Assembly (NCBI RefSeq): GCF_000447205.1
Contig: NZ_AUWY01000039.1
Span: 1-64,000 of the forward strand
Direction: 5' to 3'
From: Sphingobium ummariense RL-3
GTDB taxonomy: Bacteria > Pseudomonadota > Alphaproteobacteria > Sphingomonadales > Sphingomonadaceae
DNA length: 64,000 nucleotides
In this document: in pieces, positions 1 through 8,556 of the stretch
Layout: every line of letters begins with the position of its first letter
How positions within the stretch are numbered: position 1 is the first letter of the stretch
Made by a program: the position numbers and the translations under genes
Notes under the pieces: generated by a model
Database searches by the model: none
The model's input: the letters and a program-made list of their open reading frames with translations, nothing else
Told to the model about the DNA's origin: nothing

Positions 1-547
1 GAGCAGAAAATCGCTCCGTTTGCGAGCAGACGCCGCTACGATTGCAAGCGCCTACAAGTAACGATCTCGAACAGCATGTCCTGCCGGTTCTGGATATGCT
101 CACTGCCGAGACCGGGGAGACGCTCACCTTCTATGTTCGGCGCGGTGACATTCGTCTTTGCGTGTTCCGCGTCAGTTCGCCCAGCAATTTGCGTCCAGCC
201 CGGAACGCAAAGGCCAATGGATAATTCGGCTTCGGCGCAGCTGCTCGGACTGATGGAGAACTGGACGGAGGAGCAGCCTGAACTTCCGCTCATCCCCATC
301 CATACGGCTGGCGTCACGACCCCACATGTCGCGTCCATCTCCGTGCCCATCATCGGACAGGGCGAGGGGCGCTCAGCATCTCCGGCCAGCAGGCCCCATG
401 GCCGTGGAACGCGGGCAGGAACTGGCGCTGACATGCCTTCGGGCTGGTCTCGATCTCTGTCGATCTCTGGGTGGCCACGCCGATGACATTTACCGGGTTC
501 CCATCGCGCTGGCGTTGCAGCAAGGGGCGCAGCGTTCTCGCTTATAG
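1..547 (+). pseudogene. Degenerate IclR-family regulator (5' end outside window)
   Basis: This is a decayed paralog of the intact IclR regulator at 12139-12876. Segments align in order: NDLEQHV and GDIRLCVFRVSSPSNLR in one frame, VQPGTQRPMD through TTPHVASISVPIIG in a second, GALSISG back in the first, and LRAGLDLCRSLGGHADDIYR in a third. There are therefore at least three frame breaks, near positions 194, 365 and 400. The first corresponds to loss of about 8 nt relative to the intact copy. Only the effector-binding domain lies in the window; the HTH part would be upstream of base 1. Without a continuous frame it should not give a working effector domain. It sits next to the MFS gene, at the opposite end of the catabolic cluster from its intact paralog. 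Confidence 0.8.
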
Positions 548-684
548 CTGGAAGGTCGCAGCCATCACCCAAGGAGCACACGGCCCGTCCTCTCCAGGAA
601 GCCATCCGAGAGATCCGCGCCAAAGTTCCGATCGCGCGCCTTGAAGGGCGATGCGCACGGTATCGTGCGGGCGCAGCATTATGC

Positions 685-1980
685 TCAGCCGCCGTAACTC
701 GCGCGCTGCGACGATTTTCCTACCATGATCACCGCAGCCGCGCTCGCCATCGTCAGAAATGCGAGCGGAAGAAGCGCCAGCACATAGCTGCCGGTGGCAT
801 CGTGGATCAGCCCGTAGACGTTCACCATCAACCCGCCGCCGATCAGGTTCGACGTGGCGTTGATGGCCGCGATGCCGGCCGCGGCCGTGCTGGCGGACAG
901 CCAGGTCGACGCCATGCTCCAGAACGGCCCCTTGAAGCAGTAGGCCCCAGCCAGCACGAATGTCAGCAGCAACACGGTAGGCGCAAGGCCTCCAACTGCA
1001 AACGTGCCGATCGTGCCGACCGCGATCAGCAGCAGCGGCAGTGCGGTGTGCCAGCGCCGCTCGCCAGTCTTGTCCGAATGGCGGCCCCAGAACACCATCG
1101 CCAGCGCGGCGACGCCATAGGGTACGGAATTGACGAAGCCGGTCTGAAGATCGGTGAGGCCGAAGGATTTGAGCAACTGCGGTTGCCACACGCCCAGCAC
1201 GCTGCCTGCCGCCGATGCGCCCGAGCAGGCGATGACCATGGCCCAGAAGGCGGGCGTGCGGATCAAGCGCCAGGCTGATCCGGTCACCAGCGGCTTGTCC
1301 TTGCCCTTGACCACCAGCGCCTCATTCAGCCATGCGCGCTCGTCCGCTTCGAGCCAGTGCGCCTTGTCCGGGCGGTCGGTGAGCACCTTGAGGCACGCGA
1401 AACCGAGTAGGATGGTCGGAATGCCCTCGCATATGAACAGCCACTGCCACCCGCGCAGTCCGCCGATACCGTCCATCGCCAGCAACAGGCCCGACAGCGG
1501 CGATCCGACAAAGCTCGACACCGGGATGGCGATCGCGAACAAGGCCAGCGTGCGCCCGCGATAGGCGGGGGGCATCCAGTAGGTGAGATACAGGATGACG
1601 CCGGGAAAGAACCCCGCCTCGGCTGCACCAAGCAGGAAGCGCATGACGTAGAAGCTGTGTGCGTTCCAGACGAACGCCATGCAGGTCGACACTAGGCCCC
1701 ATGTCACCATGATCCGCGCGATCCAGTAGCGCGCTCCGACCTTTTGCAGCATCAGGTTGCTGGGCACTTCCATGAGGAAGTAGGCAACGAAGAAGAGGCT
1801 GGCGCCGAAGCCGAACACTGTGCTGCTGAGGCCGAGATCGGCGTTCATCTGCAACGACGCCATGCCGACATTGGCACGGTCGATGAACGCCAGCAGATAG
1901 CAGAGCATCAGGAAGGGCAGTAGCCGCCATGTCACCTTCCGCATGGTCCGCATCTCAAGCGCGCTGGGGCTGCTCATCAT
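685..1980 (-). CDS. MFS transporter, ACS (anion:cation symporter)-like
   Basis: A 431-aa membrane protein with the hydrophobicity pattern of a 12-TM major facilitator. It begins MMSSPSALEMRTMRKVTWRLLPFLMLCYLLAFIDR in outline, and the LLAFIDRANVG segment is typical of the anion:cation symporter family, which imports organic anions such as tartrate, phthalate, hexuronates or galactarate. ACS members are usually 420-450 aa, so the length is normal. It is the last gene of the minus-strand run from the TonB receptor at 8402 and starts 57 bp after the dehydrogenase stop. It probably carries the cluster's substrate, or an intermediate, across the inner membrane. The substrate is inferred only as an organic acid. 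Confidence 0.85.
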   Translation of the reverse strand: MMSSPSALEMRTMRKVTWRLLPFLMLCYLLAFIDRANVGMASLQMNADLGLSSTVFGFGASLFFVAYFLMEVPSNLMLQKVGARYWIARIMVTWGLVSTCMAFVWNAHSFYVMRFLLGAAEAGFFPGVILYLTYWMPPAYRGRTLALFAIAIPVSSFVGSPLSGLLLAMDGIGGLRGWQWLFICEGIPTILLGFACLKVLTDRPDKAHWLEADERAWLNEALVVKGKDKPLVTGSAWRLIRTPAFWAMVIACSGASAAGSVLGVWQPQLLKSFGLTDLQTGFVNSVPYGVAALAMVFWGRHSDKTGERRWHTALPLLLIAVGTIGTFAVGGLAPTVLLLTFVLAGAYCFKGPFWSMASTWLSASTAAAGIAAINATSNLIGGGLMVNVYGLIHDATGSYVLALLPLAFLTMASAAAVIMVGKSSQRASYGG

Positions 1981-2037
1981 CGTCTCTCCTGCAACCCGTT
2001 CACTGCGGGCGCCTTGTGTTTGATCGTGTCGAAAGTT

Positions 2038-3018
2038 TCAGACGCGTGCCATGGCGGCGTTGACATGATTGCGGGGATTGAGCCGGCCGCTTTCAAGATA
2101 ATCGGCGATCTGCTCGACGCAGCTGATGCCGACGCGGACGCGCGCCTCCAGCGTGTTGGCGCCGACATGGGGACTGCCGACGACATTGTCGAACGCCCAG
2201 AGCGGGTGGTCGGCGCTCGTCGGCTCTTTGGAGAAGGTATCGAGGCCCGCTCCGCCGATCGTGCCGTCCTTCAGCGCATCCACCAACGCGGCCTCGTCAA
2301 TCAGCTCGCCACGCGCCGTATTGATGAGGATGGCGCCGCTCTTCATCCGCTTGAGCGCAGCCGCACCGATCAGCCCGCGATTCTCCGGGGTCAGCGGGCA
2401 ATGCAGGCTGACGATGTCGCTCGCTTCCAGCAGCGCGTCCACGCTGTCCACCGCCTCCGCGCCCGAGGGCAGCAGATCGGCCGAGATATAGGGGTCATAG
2501 ACCCGCACGGTCATGCCGAACGGAACCAACAGGGCAAGGAACGCCCGGCCGATCGCGCCGAGGCCGATCAGACCGATGGACTTGCCAGTCAGTTCGGTGC
2601 CGGCATAGGTCGCCTTGTCCCAATGGCCCGACCGAAGTCGGCGGTCGAGATAGGCCGTGGAACGGGCCACGCTCAGCAGCAAGGCCAGCGCCTGCTCGGC
2701 GACGGACTGAGCGTTGGCACCGCCAGCCACGACGACCGGGATGTCGTGCGCTGCCGCTGCGTCGAGATCGATGCCGTCGACGCCGACGCCGTGCTTGGCG
2801 ATGATGCGAAGACCGGGGATGCCACGCAACGCCTCGGCGGGAACCTTGCCCATGCGAATAATGAGCGCCTTCGCGTCGCACGCGGTGGCCTGAGCGATCA
2901 GTTCATCCGCCGATGGGTAGGGATCGCAGGACACCAGCGCGAGCCCACGCTCCTGCGCGATGGCGGTTGCCGCGGGTGAAATCTTGCCGCCAACGATCAG
3001 GGCGGTTGGGCTTCCCAT
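2038..3018 (-). CDS. D-isomer-specific 2-hydroxyacid dehydrogenase
   Basis: A 326-aa NAD-dependent D-2-hydroxyacid dehydrogenase of the phosphoglycerate dehydrogenase type. The Rossmann motif is in SIGLIGLGAIGRAF. The catalytic Arg lies in NTARGELIDEAALVDAL, and the catalytic His in GSPHVGANTLEA. Length matches single-domain members without an ACT domain, so a role in serine biosynthesis is unlikely and a catabolic role fits better. The enzyme would interconvert a 2-hydroxy acid and a 2-oxo acid, consistent with an RraA-type aldolase (which releases 2-oxo acids) in the same cluster. A shared 18-bp motif lies 71 bp upstream of the start, so it may head its own transcript with the MFS gene. Confidence 0.87.
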   Translation of the reverse strand: MGSPTALIVGGKISPAATAIAQERGLALVSCDPYPSADELIAQATACDAKALIIRMGKVPAEALRGIPGLRIIAKHGVGVDGIDLDAAAAHDIPVVVAGGANAQSVAEQALALLLSVARSTAYLDRRLRSGHWDKATYAGTELTGKSIGLIGLGAIGRAFLALLVPFGMTVRVYDPYISADLLPSGAEAVDSVDALLEASDIVSLHCPLTPENRGLIGAAALKRMKSGAILINTARGELIDEAALVDALKDGTIGGAGLDTFSKEPTSADHPLWAFDNVVGSPHVGANTLEARVRVGISCVEQIADYLESGRLNPRNHVNAAMARV

Positions 3019-3088
3019 TATTAGCTGTCCTCATCCTTCGCCACGATGGTCGGCAATCAAGTCATCCCTATCGCAACATCATAAAAAT

Positions 3089-3106
3089 GCAACGACGTTT
3101 CAAAAT
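3089..3106. promoter_or_regulatory. Shared 18-bp motif, copy 1
   Basis: GCAACGACGTTTCAAAAT lies upstream of the dehydrogenase gene. It is identical to 8471-8488 upstream of the TonB receptor gene, at nearly the same distance from each minus-strand start (71 and 69 bp). It contains the near-palindrome AACG-A-CGTT. It is probably a regulator binding site, possibly for the IclR protein encoded at 12139; the regulator assignment is inference. Confidence 0.5.
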
Positions 3107-3164
3107 GATGTTTTGCGTTTTCCCCGTCCCGCTAAGCGACCGTTGAATGCGCGGTCTCCAGGGT

Positions 3165-4247
3165 CTACTTCGCTGTCTGTTCGGATTGCTTGGGCGGCTG
3201 CCCGCTCAATACCGGGACAAAATTACCCGGCGCGGCTTTCGCCACCGCCTCGTCAATGTCGGCGCTGAGGCAGGCGCGCCATTCGCCGTCGTAGCGCACC
3301 ACGCCTTCGCGACCGACCACATAGGGGTTGGGATCGCCAGCCTTACGCTTTTGCAAGGCCGCAACTCTCACCAGTCCGTCGTCGCCGACCGTGTGGTTCG
3401 ACAGCACCACATCGGCCTGCATCAGATCTGTATAATCGGCGAAATGATTGAGCGAGCGGCGGAACTCCAGCAGCGATGCCACGTCGCGCGGCGACCCCTG
3501 ACCGCCGAAAAGAGACGCCATGTGCGGGACGCCCTTGTCTTTTACCGGGAAGAGCAGCGACACCGTGCCCGGCGTGTGGCCGGGGGTCAGCAGTACGGTC
3601 AGCGTCTGGCCGCCTAGCGTGATGGTCTGCCCGTCCGTCAGGTAGAAGTCGTCCGCGGCCTTGACGGGCAGCGTTCCCCATTTGACCTTCGCGGTCCAGT
3701 CCGCCTCGCTCATGGCGAGCTTCGCGCCCGATAGCGCCTTCAGATAGGCCGCGCCGCCGAAATGATCGAGGTGATTGTGGGTGAGGAGGATGATGCGGAT
3801 GCGCTTGGGATCGAGGCCTAGCGCCTGCATGTTCTTGACGATGACGTTCTTGGCGTCTTCTTCGGTCGTCAATGCGTCGAGCAGGATGATCCCGTCCTTC
3901 GTGTCGATCGCCCAGATATTATTCTCGGCAGTGCCGATCGAGTAGACCTTGTCGAACACCTCGACAGGCTTGGGCAGCGGGGCCTTCACCGGATTGCGCT
4001 CGCGCACCGCTTGGCAACGATAGAAAAGCGTGACGGGCCACAGCTTGCCGCCCGCCTCGGCGGCCATGTCGGCATAGGCGCGTGCACCGGGCGCGGTGTA
4101 TCCGCCCATCTTGCGCATCTCCTCGACATTATGGATTTCCGGTCGGCCTCCGTTGGGATTGGCCTCCGGCGCGGCCGTCTGGGCAATGGCGGGCGTCAGC
4201 GCGGTCGAAAGCGCCATCAGGGCGGAAATGGCAGAGTGGCAACGCAT
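3165..4247 (-). CDS. Exported metallo-beta-lactamase-fold hydrolase, subclass B3-like
   Basis: A 360-aa protein with an N-terminal signal peptide (MRCHSAISALMAL..., probable cleavage after AIAQT). The zinc site HNHLDH is at residues 157-162, with H157, H159, D161 and H162. A second ligand is in LTPGHTPGTVSLLF and a third probably in SNHTVGDD. The pattern resembles periplasmic subclass B3 enzymes. It has about 60 extra residues compared with typical B3 lactamases. Its place in a catabolic operon suggests hydrolysis of an ester, lactone or amide rather than antibiotic resistance, but beta-lactam hydrolysis cannot be excluded. It lies between the dehydrogenase and the small HTH-like gene. Confidence 0.8.
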   Translation of the reverse strand: MRCHSAISALMALSTALTPAIAQTAAPEANPNGGRPEIHNVEEMRKMGGYTAPGARAYADMAAEAGGKLWPVTLFYRCQAVRERNPVKAPLPKPVEVFDKVYSIGTAENNIWAIDTKDGIILLDALTTEEDAKNVIVKNMQALGLDPKRIRIILLTHNHLDHFGGAAYLKALSGAKLAMSEADWTAKVKWGTLPVKAADDFYLTDGQTITLGGQTLTVLLTPGHTPGTVSLLFPVKDKGVPHMASLFGGQGSPRDVASLLEFRRSLNHFADYTDLMQADVVLSNHTVGDDGLVRVAALQKRKAGDPNPYVVGREGVVRYDGEWRACLSADIDEAVAKAAPGNFVPVLSGQPPKQSEQTAK

Positions 4248-4270
4248 GGACTTTCTCCTTGCAGGAGGGA

Positions 4271-4519
4271 TTATCGACCTGGATGGCCTTCGATCATGGC
4301 GATGTGACTGACGCGATCCGTGATCCGCTGTGCCAGCGAACGACGCACAGGGTGGCCGGCGATCAGCTTGCGCCAGGTATTGTAGCTGATGCCGAACCGA
4401 TCATTGAGGGCCTCGTCGGTCCTGCCGGTCGCCAGCCGCTTCATCTGTTCTATGACCATGGGGTCGATGAAGGCCTGGCCGACCGGGGCTTGCCGGGAAT
4501 CGAGACTGTCGCTCATCAC
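4271..4519 (-). CDS. Small HTH-like protein, function unknown
   Basis: An 82-aa ORF starting 11 nt after the cyclase stop codon and ending 23 bp before the metallo-hydrolase start, all on the same strand, so it is probably co-transcribed. Residues 27-70 (MKRLATGRTDEALNDRFGIS, then YNTWRKLIAGHPVRRSLAQR) look like a helix-turn-helix: the segment EALNDRFGISYNTWRKL matches a helix, turn and recognition-helix pattern. No enzyme motif is present. It could be a local regulator. I do not recognise a named family. Confidence 0.6.
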   Translation of the reverse strand: MMSDSLDSRQAPVGQAFIDPMVIEQMKRLATGRTDEALNDRFGISYNTWRKLIAGHPVRRSLAQRITDRVSHIAMIEGHPGR

Positions 4520-4530
4520 GTCGCTTTGGT

Positions 4531-5550
4531 TCAGAAGGTTGCAATCGGGTTGACCGGCACGCCGGTGCCGGTCTTCACCCGGATCGGCGCCACGGTCAGC
4601 AGGAAGGTGTAGCGCTTCAGCCGTGCCGCCTCCTTCGACAGCGGCCCAAGATCCGTATTGTCGATCAGCGGCATGCCCAGAGCGACCAGCGCGAAATTAT
4701 GCACCGGTAGATAATCGTCGGGATTGTCGATCTTCGTGGTTTCTGGGAACGGCACGACGCTGAGCGCGGATTCGCTGCCCAGAAGCGCGATGTCCCGCTT
4801 TTTCAGCCAGGGGATGACCGACGCGTCGAGGCCGGCCGCCGACTTGGCGATGTCCCAAGCGCCCTTGTCTGCTTCCCGCTCCCAACGCCCAGTGCGGATG
4901 AAGACGGCGTCGCCTGGGCCGATCCTGACACCGGAGAATTTCTCCCACGCCTCCAGATCTTCGACATAGATGGGCGTGCCGGGCTCGAGATAGGGCACGC
5001 CCTTCAGCAAGGGCATGTCGACCAGCACGCCCCGGGTGAAGACCCCGTCGGCGAACGTGGCGATGCTGCCGCGCGACAGCCCCTTGTCCATCAGCAGATG
5101 CTCGCTCGCGGCGAAACCGTTATACATCTTGCCGTCGAACAGGTGATGGCCGAGCGCGTCGAAATGGGTGAGCGTGTAGCCATGGGCAGCGATGTTGAGC
5201 TGATCGGTCGATCCGCTCGGGCGCTTGGGCGGGCCGGACAGCATCTTCTGCTGCACGGGCGCCCGGCTCGGCGCCGCCTCGCCTTCGGGCGGCAGGAGGA
5301 CAGGCACGATCTCCCGCTCGAGCGACACGACGATTCCCTGCTTCACCAATGCAGCGGCCCGTTGCCGGACGGCGGGCGTGATGAGGTTCAGCGTCCCCTT
5401 TTGATCCTCCGCGCCCCACCGGCCCCAGTTGCTCTGGCTCTTCTTCCACTGATCCATCGTCGCCTGCGTGACGCTGTGGTCGGCGGCTCCCGCGACGGTC
5501 GCAACGCTCATCATTGCCAGGGCCAATATGGTCTTCGACATAGGCTTCAT
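4531..5550 (-). CDS. Exported cyclase-family hydrolase (kynurenine formamidase fold)
   Basis: A 339-aa protein with a signal peptide (MKPMSKTILALAMMSVATVAGAA). It carries the cyclase-family metal motif as THFDALGHH, with H129, D131 and H135/H136; the family consensus is HxGTHxDxPxH. A later segment, IALLGSESALSVVPFPE, corresponds to the conserved C-terminal part. Members of this family (PF04199) include kynurenine formamidase and isatin hydrolase and hydrolyse amide or lactam bonds using a divalent metal. Periplasmic location plus operon linkage to a TonB receptor suggests it acts on imported substrate before inner-membrane transport. It starts 14 nt after the receptor stop codon. Confidence 0.83.
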   Translation of the reverse strand: MKPMSKTILALAMMSVATVAGAADHSVTQATMDQWKKSQSNWGRWGAEDQKGTLNLITPAVRQRAAALVKQGIVVSLEREIVPVLLPPEGEAAPSRAPVQQKMLSGPPKRPSGSTDQLNIAAHGYTLTHFDALGHHLFDGKMYNGFAASEHLLMDKGLSRGSIATFADGVFTRGVLVDMPLLKGVPYLEPGTPIYVEDLEAWEKFSGVRIGPGDAVFIRTGRWEREADKGAWDIAKSAAGLDASVIPWLKKRDIALLGSESALSVVPFPETTKIDNPDDYLPVHNFALVALGMPLIDNTDLGPLSKEAARLKRYTFLLTVAPIRVKTGTGVPVNPIATF

Positions 5551-5564
5551 GATGCGATCCCTTT

Positions 5565-8402
5565 TCAGAAGCTGGCGCGGACGCCGAAGCGGAACATCCG
5601 CCCGGTGGTGTCGTAGAGGAAGGGGTTGGTCACGATCACCAGATTGCCTGCCAGCGGCGCAATCCTGGGATCGGTATTCAGGATGTTGCGGACGTTGAGG
5701 TAAATCTGCCCGGTGCGGCCCAGTTGCGGCAGGTTGTAGCTGATCTGCCCGTCCATGAACGCCTGCGCGCGCACGTCACGGAAACCCAGCTGCGCCGCCG
5801 AACGCGACTTGTCGTAGGTTCCGCTGCCAATATAGCGGCCGATCAGGGTCAGATTGAAGCGATCGAGCGTGTAGTCCAGCTGCCCCTGCGCGCGCCAGTG
5901 CGGCTGGCTGTCGACGATGGAGCCGGCTACGTCCAGCGTGGTCAGGCCGGGGGCCGAGGTGGTGAAATGATTCACCCGGTTGGCGACCGCGCGAAGGTTG
6001 AGCTGGCCCTTCCACCAGTCGAACATGCTGGCCATCGGCACCCGATAGGAGGCTTCGATGTCGATGCCGCTGGTCAGGAGGCGCGAATAGTTGATCGGCG
6101 ACGAGCGGAATGCCGTCAGGTTGCCGGCCGCGTCGCGGCTGCTGAGCGCGCAGAAATCGGCCGACCCAGCGAAGCACTGGTCGAGCGCGACCTGATCCGT
6201 CACCGTCGCGATCGCGCCGTCGATCTTGATCCGATAATAGTCGACCGAAAGCTGTAGCCCCTGCGCCCAGGACGGGCTGTAGACGCCGCCATAGGTCAGC
6301 GTGTTGGCGATTTCCGGTTTCAGATTGGGGTTGCCTGTCGTCAGGCTCGATATGTTCGATGCGATCACATTGTTACGGAAGGGATCGCGGACGGTCGAGA
6401 CATTCTGCCTGCCCTTCGAGAACAGCTCATTGAGGTTGGGCGCGCGGATGTCGCGCGACCGGGTGATGCGCAGCCGCAGGTCCTCTATGGGCTTGTAGGT
6501 GAGGCCGCCCTTCCAGGTCGTGACCGATCCGCTGGTGCTGTAGTGCGTCCGCCGCACCGCAGCGTTGGCTTCCAGCAGGCGCAGCATCGGAATGTCGTTC
6601 GCCAGCGGCACGACCGTTTCCGCATAGAACTCCCGGATGCTATAATCGCCCGACCACGGCTGCTGGTTGCCGATCTTGTAGCCGTTGAGCAGCGACAGTG
6701 CGTCAGACCGAACCCTCGCAGTTTCGCGCCGATATTCAGCGCCAATCGCCAGCGACACCGGGCCGGCCCAGGTCGAGAAGGGCTCACCCGACAGGTTGAG
6801 CGCCGCCGCCTGCTGCGTCGTGCGGATATAGGCCGGGCTTTCGCCGTTCACATAGGTGAGCGACGCGGCGGATGGGCTGCCCACGCCGAAGGGGTTGAAG
6901 GGGACGCAGCCATTACCCGGACTGGTGAGGGTCGAGCGACATACGATGCTGCCATCGGGCGCCCGTACCGCGTCCACCGCTTGGTTAAAATTGGCGATCT
7001 TGTTGGTCGTCTTGACGATGTTGGTATTGCGGTTCTGGCCCCACTGATAATAGCCGTCGAGCTTCCAATCGCCGATCTTGCCTTCGAAGCCGCCGACGAA
7101 CCGCGTGGTCTTGTTGAGATTGTCGGTGTGGGTCTTCCCATCCTCCAGGTCCCAACGGGTCATTGTGAGGCTGGTGACGCCCGACGCGATCATGCGGGCG
7201 CGGATGCTCTCGGGCAGATAGGCGTTGTCCTGGCGGATGGTGATGTAGGCGGTCTGCGCGGCGTTGCTGTTATGGACGTTCGGGCCGTTGATATAGTCCG
7301 AATGCACTTCACCATAGCTGCCCTCGCCAAACAGGGACCATTCTGGCGCGACGTCGAACGTCGCGCGGGCGTAGACGGACTTGCGCGTCAGCGGCCGGTT
7401 GATCTGCTGGATCGAGGCGTTGTCCACGCCCGAACCGCCCACCTGCGTGCCGGCCGTGGTCAGCGTGCCGAAGTCGAAGGTCTGGGGTACGCCGCCCGGG
7501 CCGAAGGTGATGCCGCGGAAGCTGGCGTTCGCGGCGGCCGTCCCGCCATTGCCGTTCAGGATGAGGCCGCCATAGCTCGTGACGAGGCGAACGTTGGGCG
7601 AGAGAATCTGGGTTGGATTTGCGACCGTCCCGTTACCGTTCGGGTTGGTGATGACCTGATAGCCGCTGCGCGCCCAGTCGCGCGCGTCGCCGCGAATGCC
7701 TTTATTCTCGAAATATTCGCCGCTGACGACCAGATGGCCCCGGCCGCCGGCAAATGCCGTGCCACCTGTCAGCGTGGCGACGAACTCGTGATTGTCGTCG
7801 TGAGAGGTGAGGCCATATTGCGCGCTGGCCTTCACGCCCTCGAAACGGCTGTTCAGGATGAAGTTGACCACGCCCGCGACCGCGTCCGATCCATAGGCGG
7901 CCGAAGCGCCGCCGGTGACGAGATCAACGCGTTCGATCAGGGCAGAAGGGATCAGGTTCGCATCGACGCTGCCGGTAATATTGGTTGAAACGAACCGCCG
8001 GCCATCGACAAGGGTTAGCGTCCTGGTCGCACCGAGGCCGCGCAGGTTGAGGAAGCTCTGGCCGCCGCCCGCACTGCCCGAATTGCGCTGCGTGCCGGAC
8101 GTGTTGGTAAGCGCCGGCAAAGTCCTGAGCGCTTCCGACACGGTGGATGGCGAGGACTTCGCCAGTTCGGTGCTGCTGAGCGCCGTGACGGGCGTAGGGG
8201 AGGTGAAGCCGGGACGGGAAACGCGCGAGCCGGTGACGACGATGTCAGCGGCGTTGGCTTCGGGCGCGTCAGCCGATTGCGCTACCGTAGTTTCATTCTG
8301 GGTCGGTTCAGCCGGCGACTGTGCCAGCACAGGGCTGCAAAAGCATATGGCGACTGCCCCCATGGCGGTGGTGGCGGCCAGAATGCGTCTCACGGCGATC
8401 AT
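5565..8402 (-). CDS. TonB-dependent outer-membrane receptor
   Basis: A 945-aa TonB-dependent receptor. It has a signal peptide to about residue 28 (ends SPVLAQ), then an acidic linker and the TonB-box-like DIVVTGSRVSRPGF. The plug domain includes FLNLRGLGATRTLTLVDGRR and the hallmark VDLVTGGASAAYGSDAVAGVVNF. The C-terminal beta-barrel ends in Phe, as barrels recognised by the BAM complex usually do. Length is normal for the sphingomonad family. It is the first gene of the minus-strand operon and imports an unknown ligand, plausibly the substrate of the adjacent hydrolases. It is clearly paralogous to the receptor at 8557-11394, which also has 945 residues. Confidence 0.95.
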   Translation of the reverse strand: MIAVRRILAATTAMGAVAICFCSPVLAQSPAEPTQNETTVAQSADAPEANAADIVVTGSRVSRPGFTSPTPVTALSSTELAKSSPSTVSEALRTLPALTNTSGTQRNSGSAGGGQSFLNLRGLGATRTLTLVDGRRFVSTNITGSVDANLIPSALIERVDLVTGGASAAYGSDAVAGVVNFILNSRFEGVKASAQYGLTSHDDNHEFVATLTGGTAFAGGRGHLVVSGEYFENKGIRGDARDWARSGYQVITNPNGNGTVANPTQILSPNVRLVTSYGGLILNGNGGTAAANASFRGITFGPGGVPQTFDFGTLTTAGTQVGGSGVDNASIQQINRPLTRKSVYARATFDVAPEWSLFGEGSYGEVHSDYINGPNVHNSNAAQTAYITIRQDNAYLPESIRARMIASGVTSLTMTRWDLEDGKTHTDNLNKTTRFVGGFEGKIGDWKLDGYYQWGQNRNTNIVKTTNKIANFNQAVDAVRAPDGSIVCRSTLTSPGNGCVPFNPFGVGSPSAASLTYVNGESPAYIRTTQQAAALNLSGEPFSTWAGPVSLAIGAEYRRETARVRSDALSLLNGYKIGNQQPWSGDYSIREFYAETVVPLANDIPMLRLLEANAAVRRTHYSTSGSVTTWKGGLTYKPIEDLRLRITRSRDIRAPNLNELFSKGRQNVSTVRDPFRNNVIASNISSLTTGNPNLKPEIANTLTYGGVYSPSWAQGLQLSVDYYRIKIDGAIATVTDQVALDQCFAGSADFCALSSRDAAGNLTAFRSSPINYSRLLTSGIDIEASYRVPMASMFDWWKGQLNLRAVANRVNHFTTSAPGLTTLDVAGSIVDSQPHWRAQGQLDYTLDRFNLTLIGRYIGSGTYDKSRSAAQLGFRDVRAQAFMDGQISYNLPQLGRTGQIYLNVRNILNTDPRIAPLAGNLVIVTNPFLYDTTGRMFRFGVRASF

Positions 8403-8470
8403 CAGTTTGTCTCCTCTCCGAGCGCTCGATTTCGAGTCGCGCTACCTTCCTAAGCGATTTGGAATAAAAC

Positions 8471-8488
8471 GCAACGACGTTTCAAAAT
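8471..8488. promoter_or_regulatory. Shared 18-bp motif, copy 2, between divergent TonB genes
   Basis: The 18-bp sequence is identical to 3089-3106 and lies 69 bp upstream of the minus-strand receptor start and 69 bp upstream of the plus-strand receptor start. Its central position in the 154-bp divergent intergenic region would let one regulator control both receptors. A candidate plus-strand promoter lies just beyond it (TTGCAA at 8493-8498, 16-nt spacer, TATGAG at 8515-8520). Confidence 0.5.
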
Positions 8489-8556
8489 ACTATTGCAATC
8501 AAAATTTCGAGGGCTATGAGAGCGGCAACGGCGAACGCCATCGGAGGAGAGGCTGA

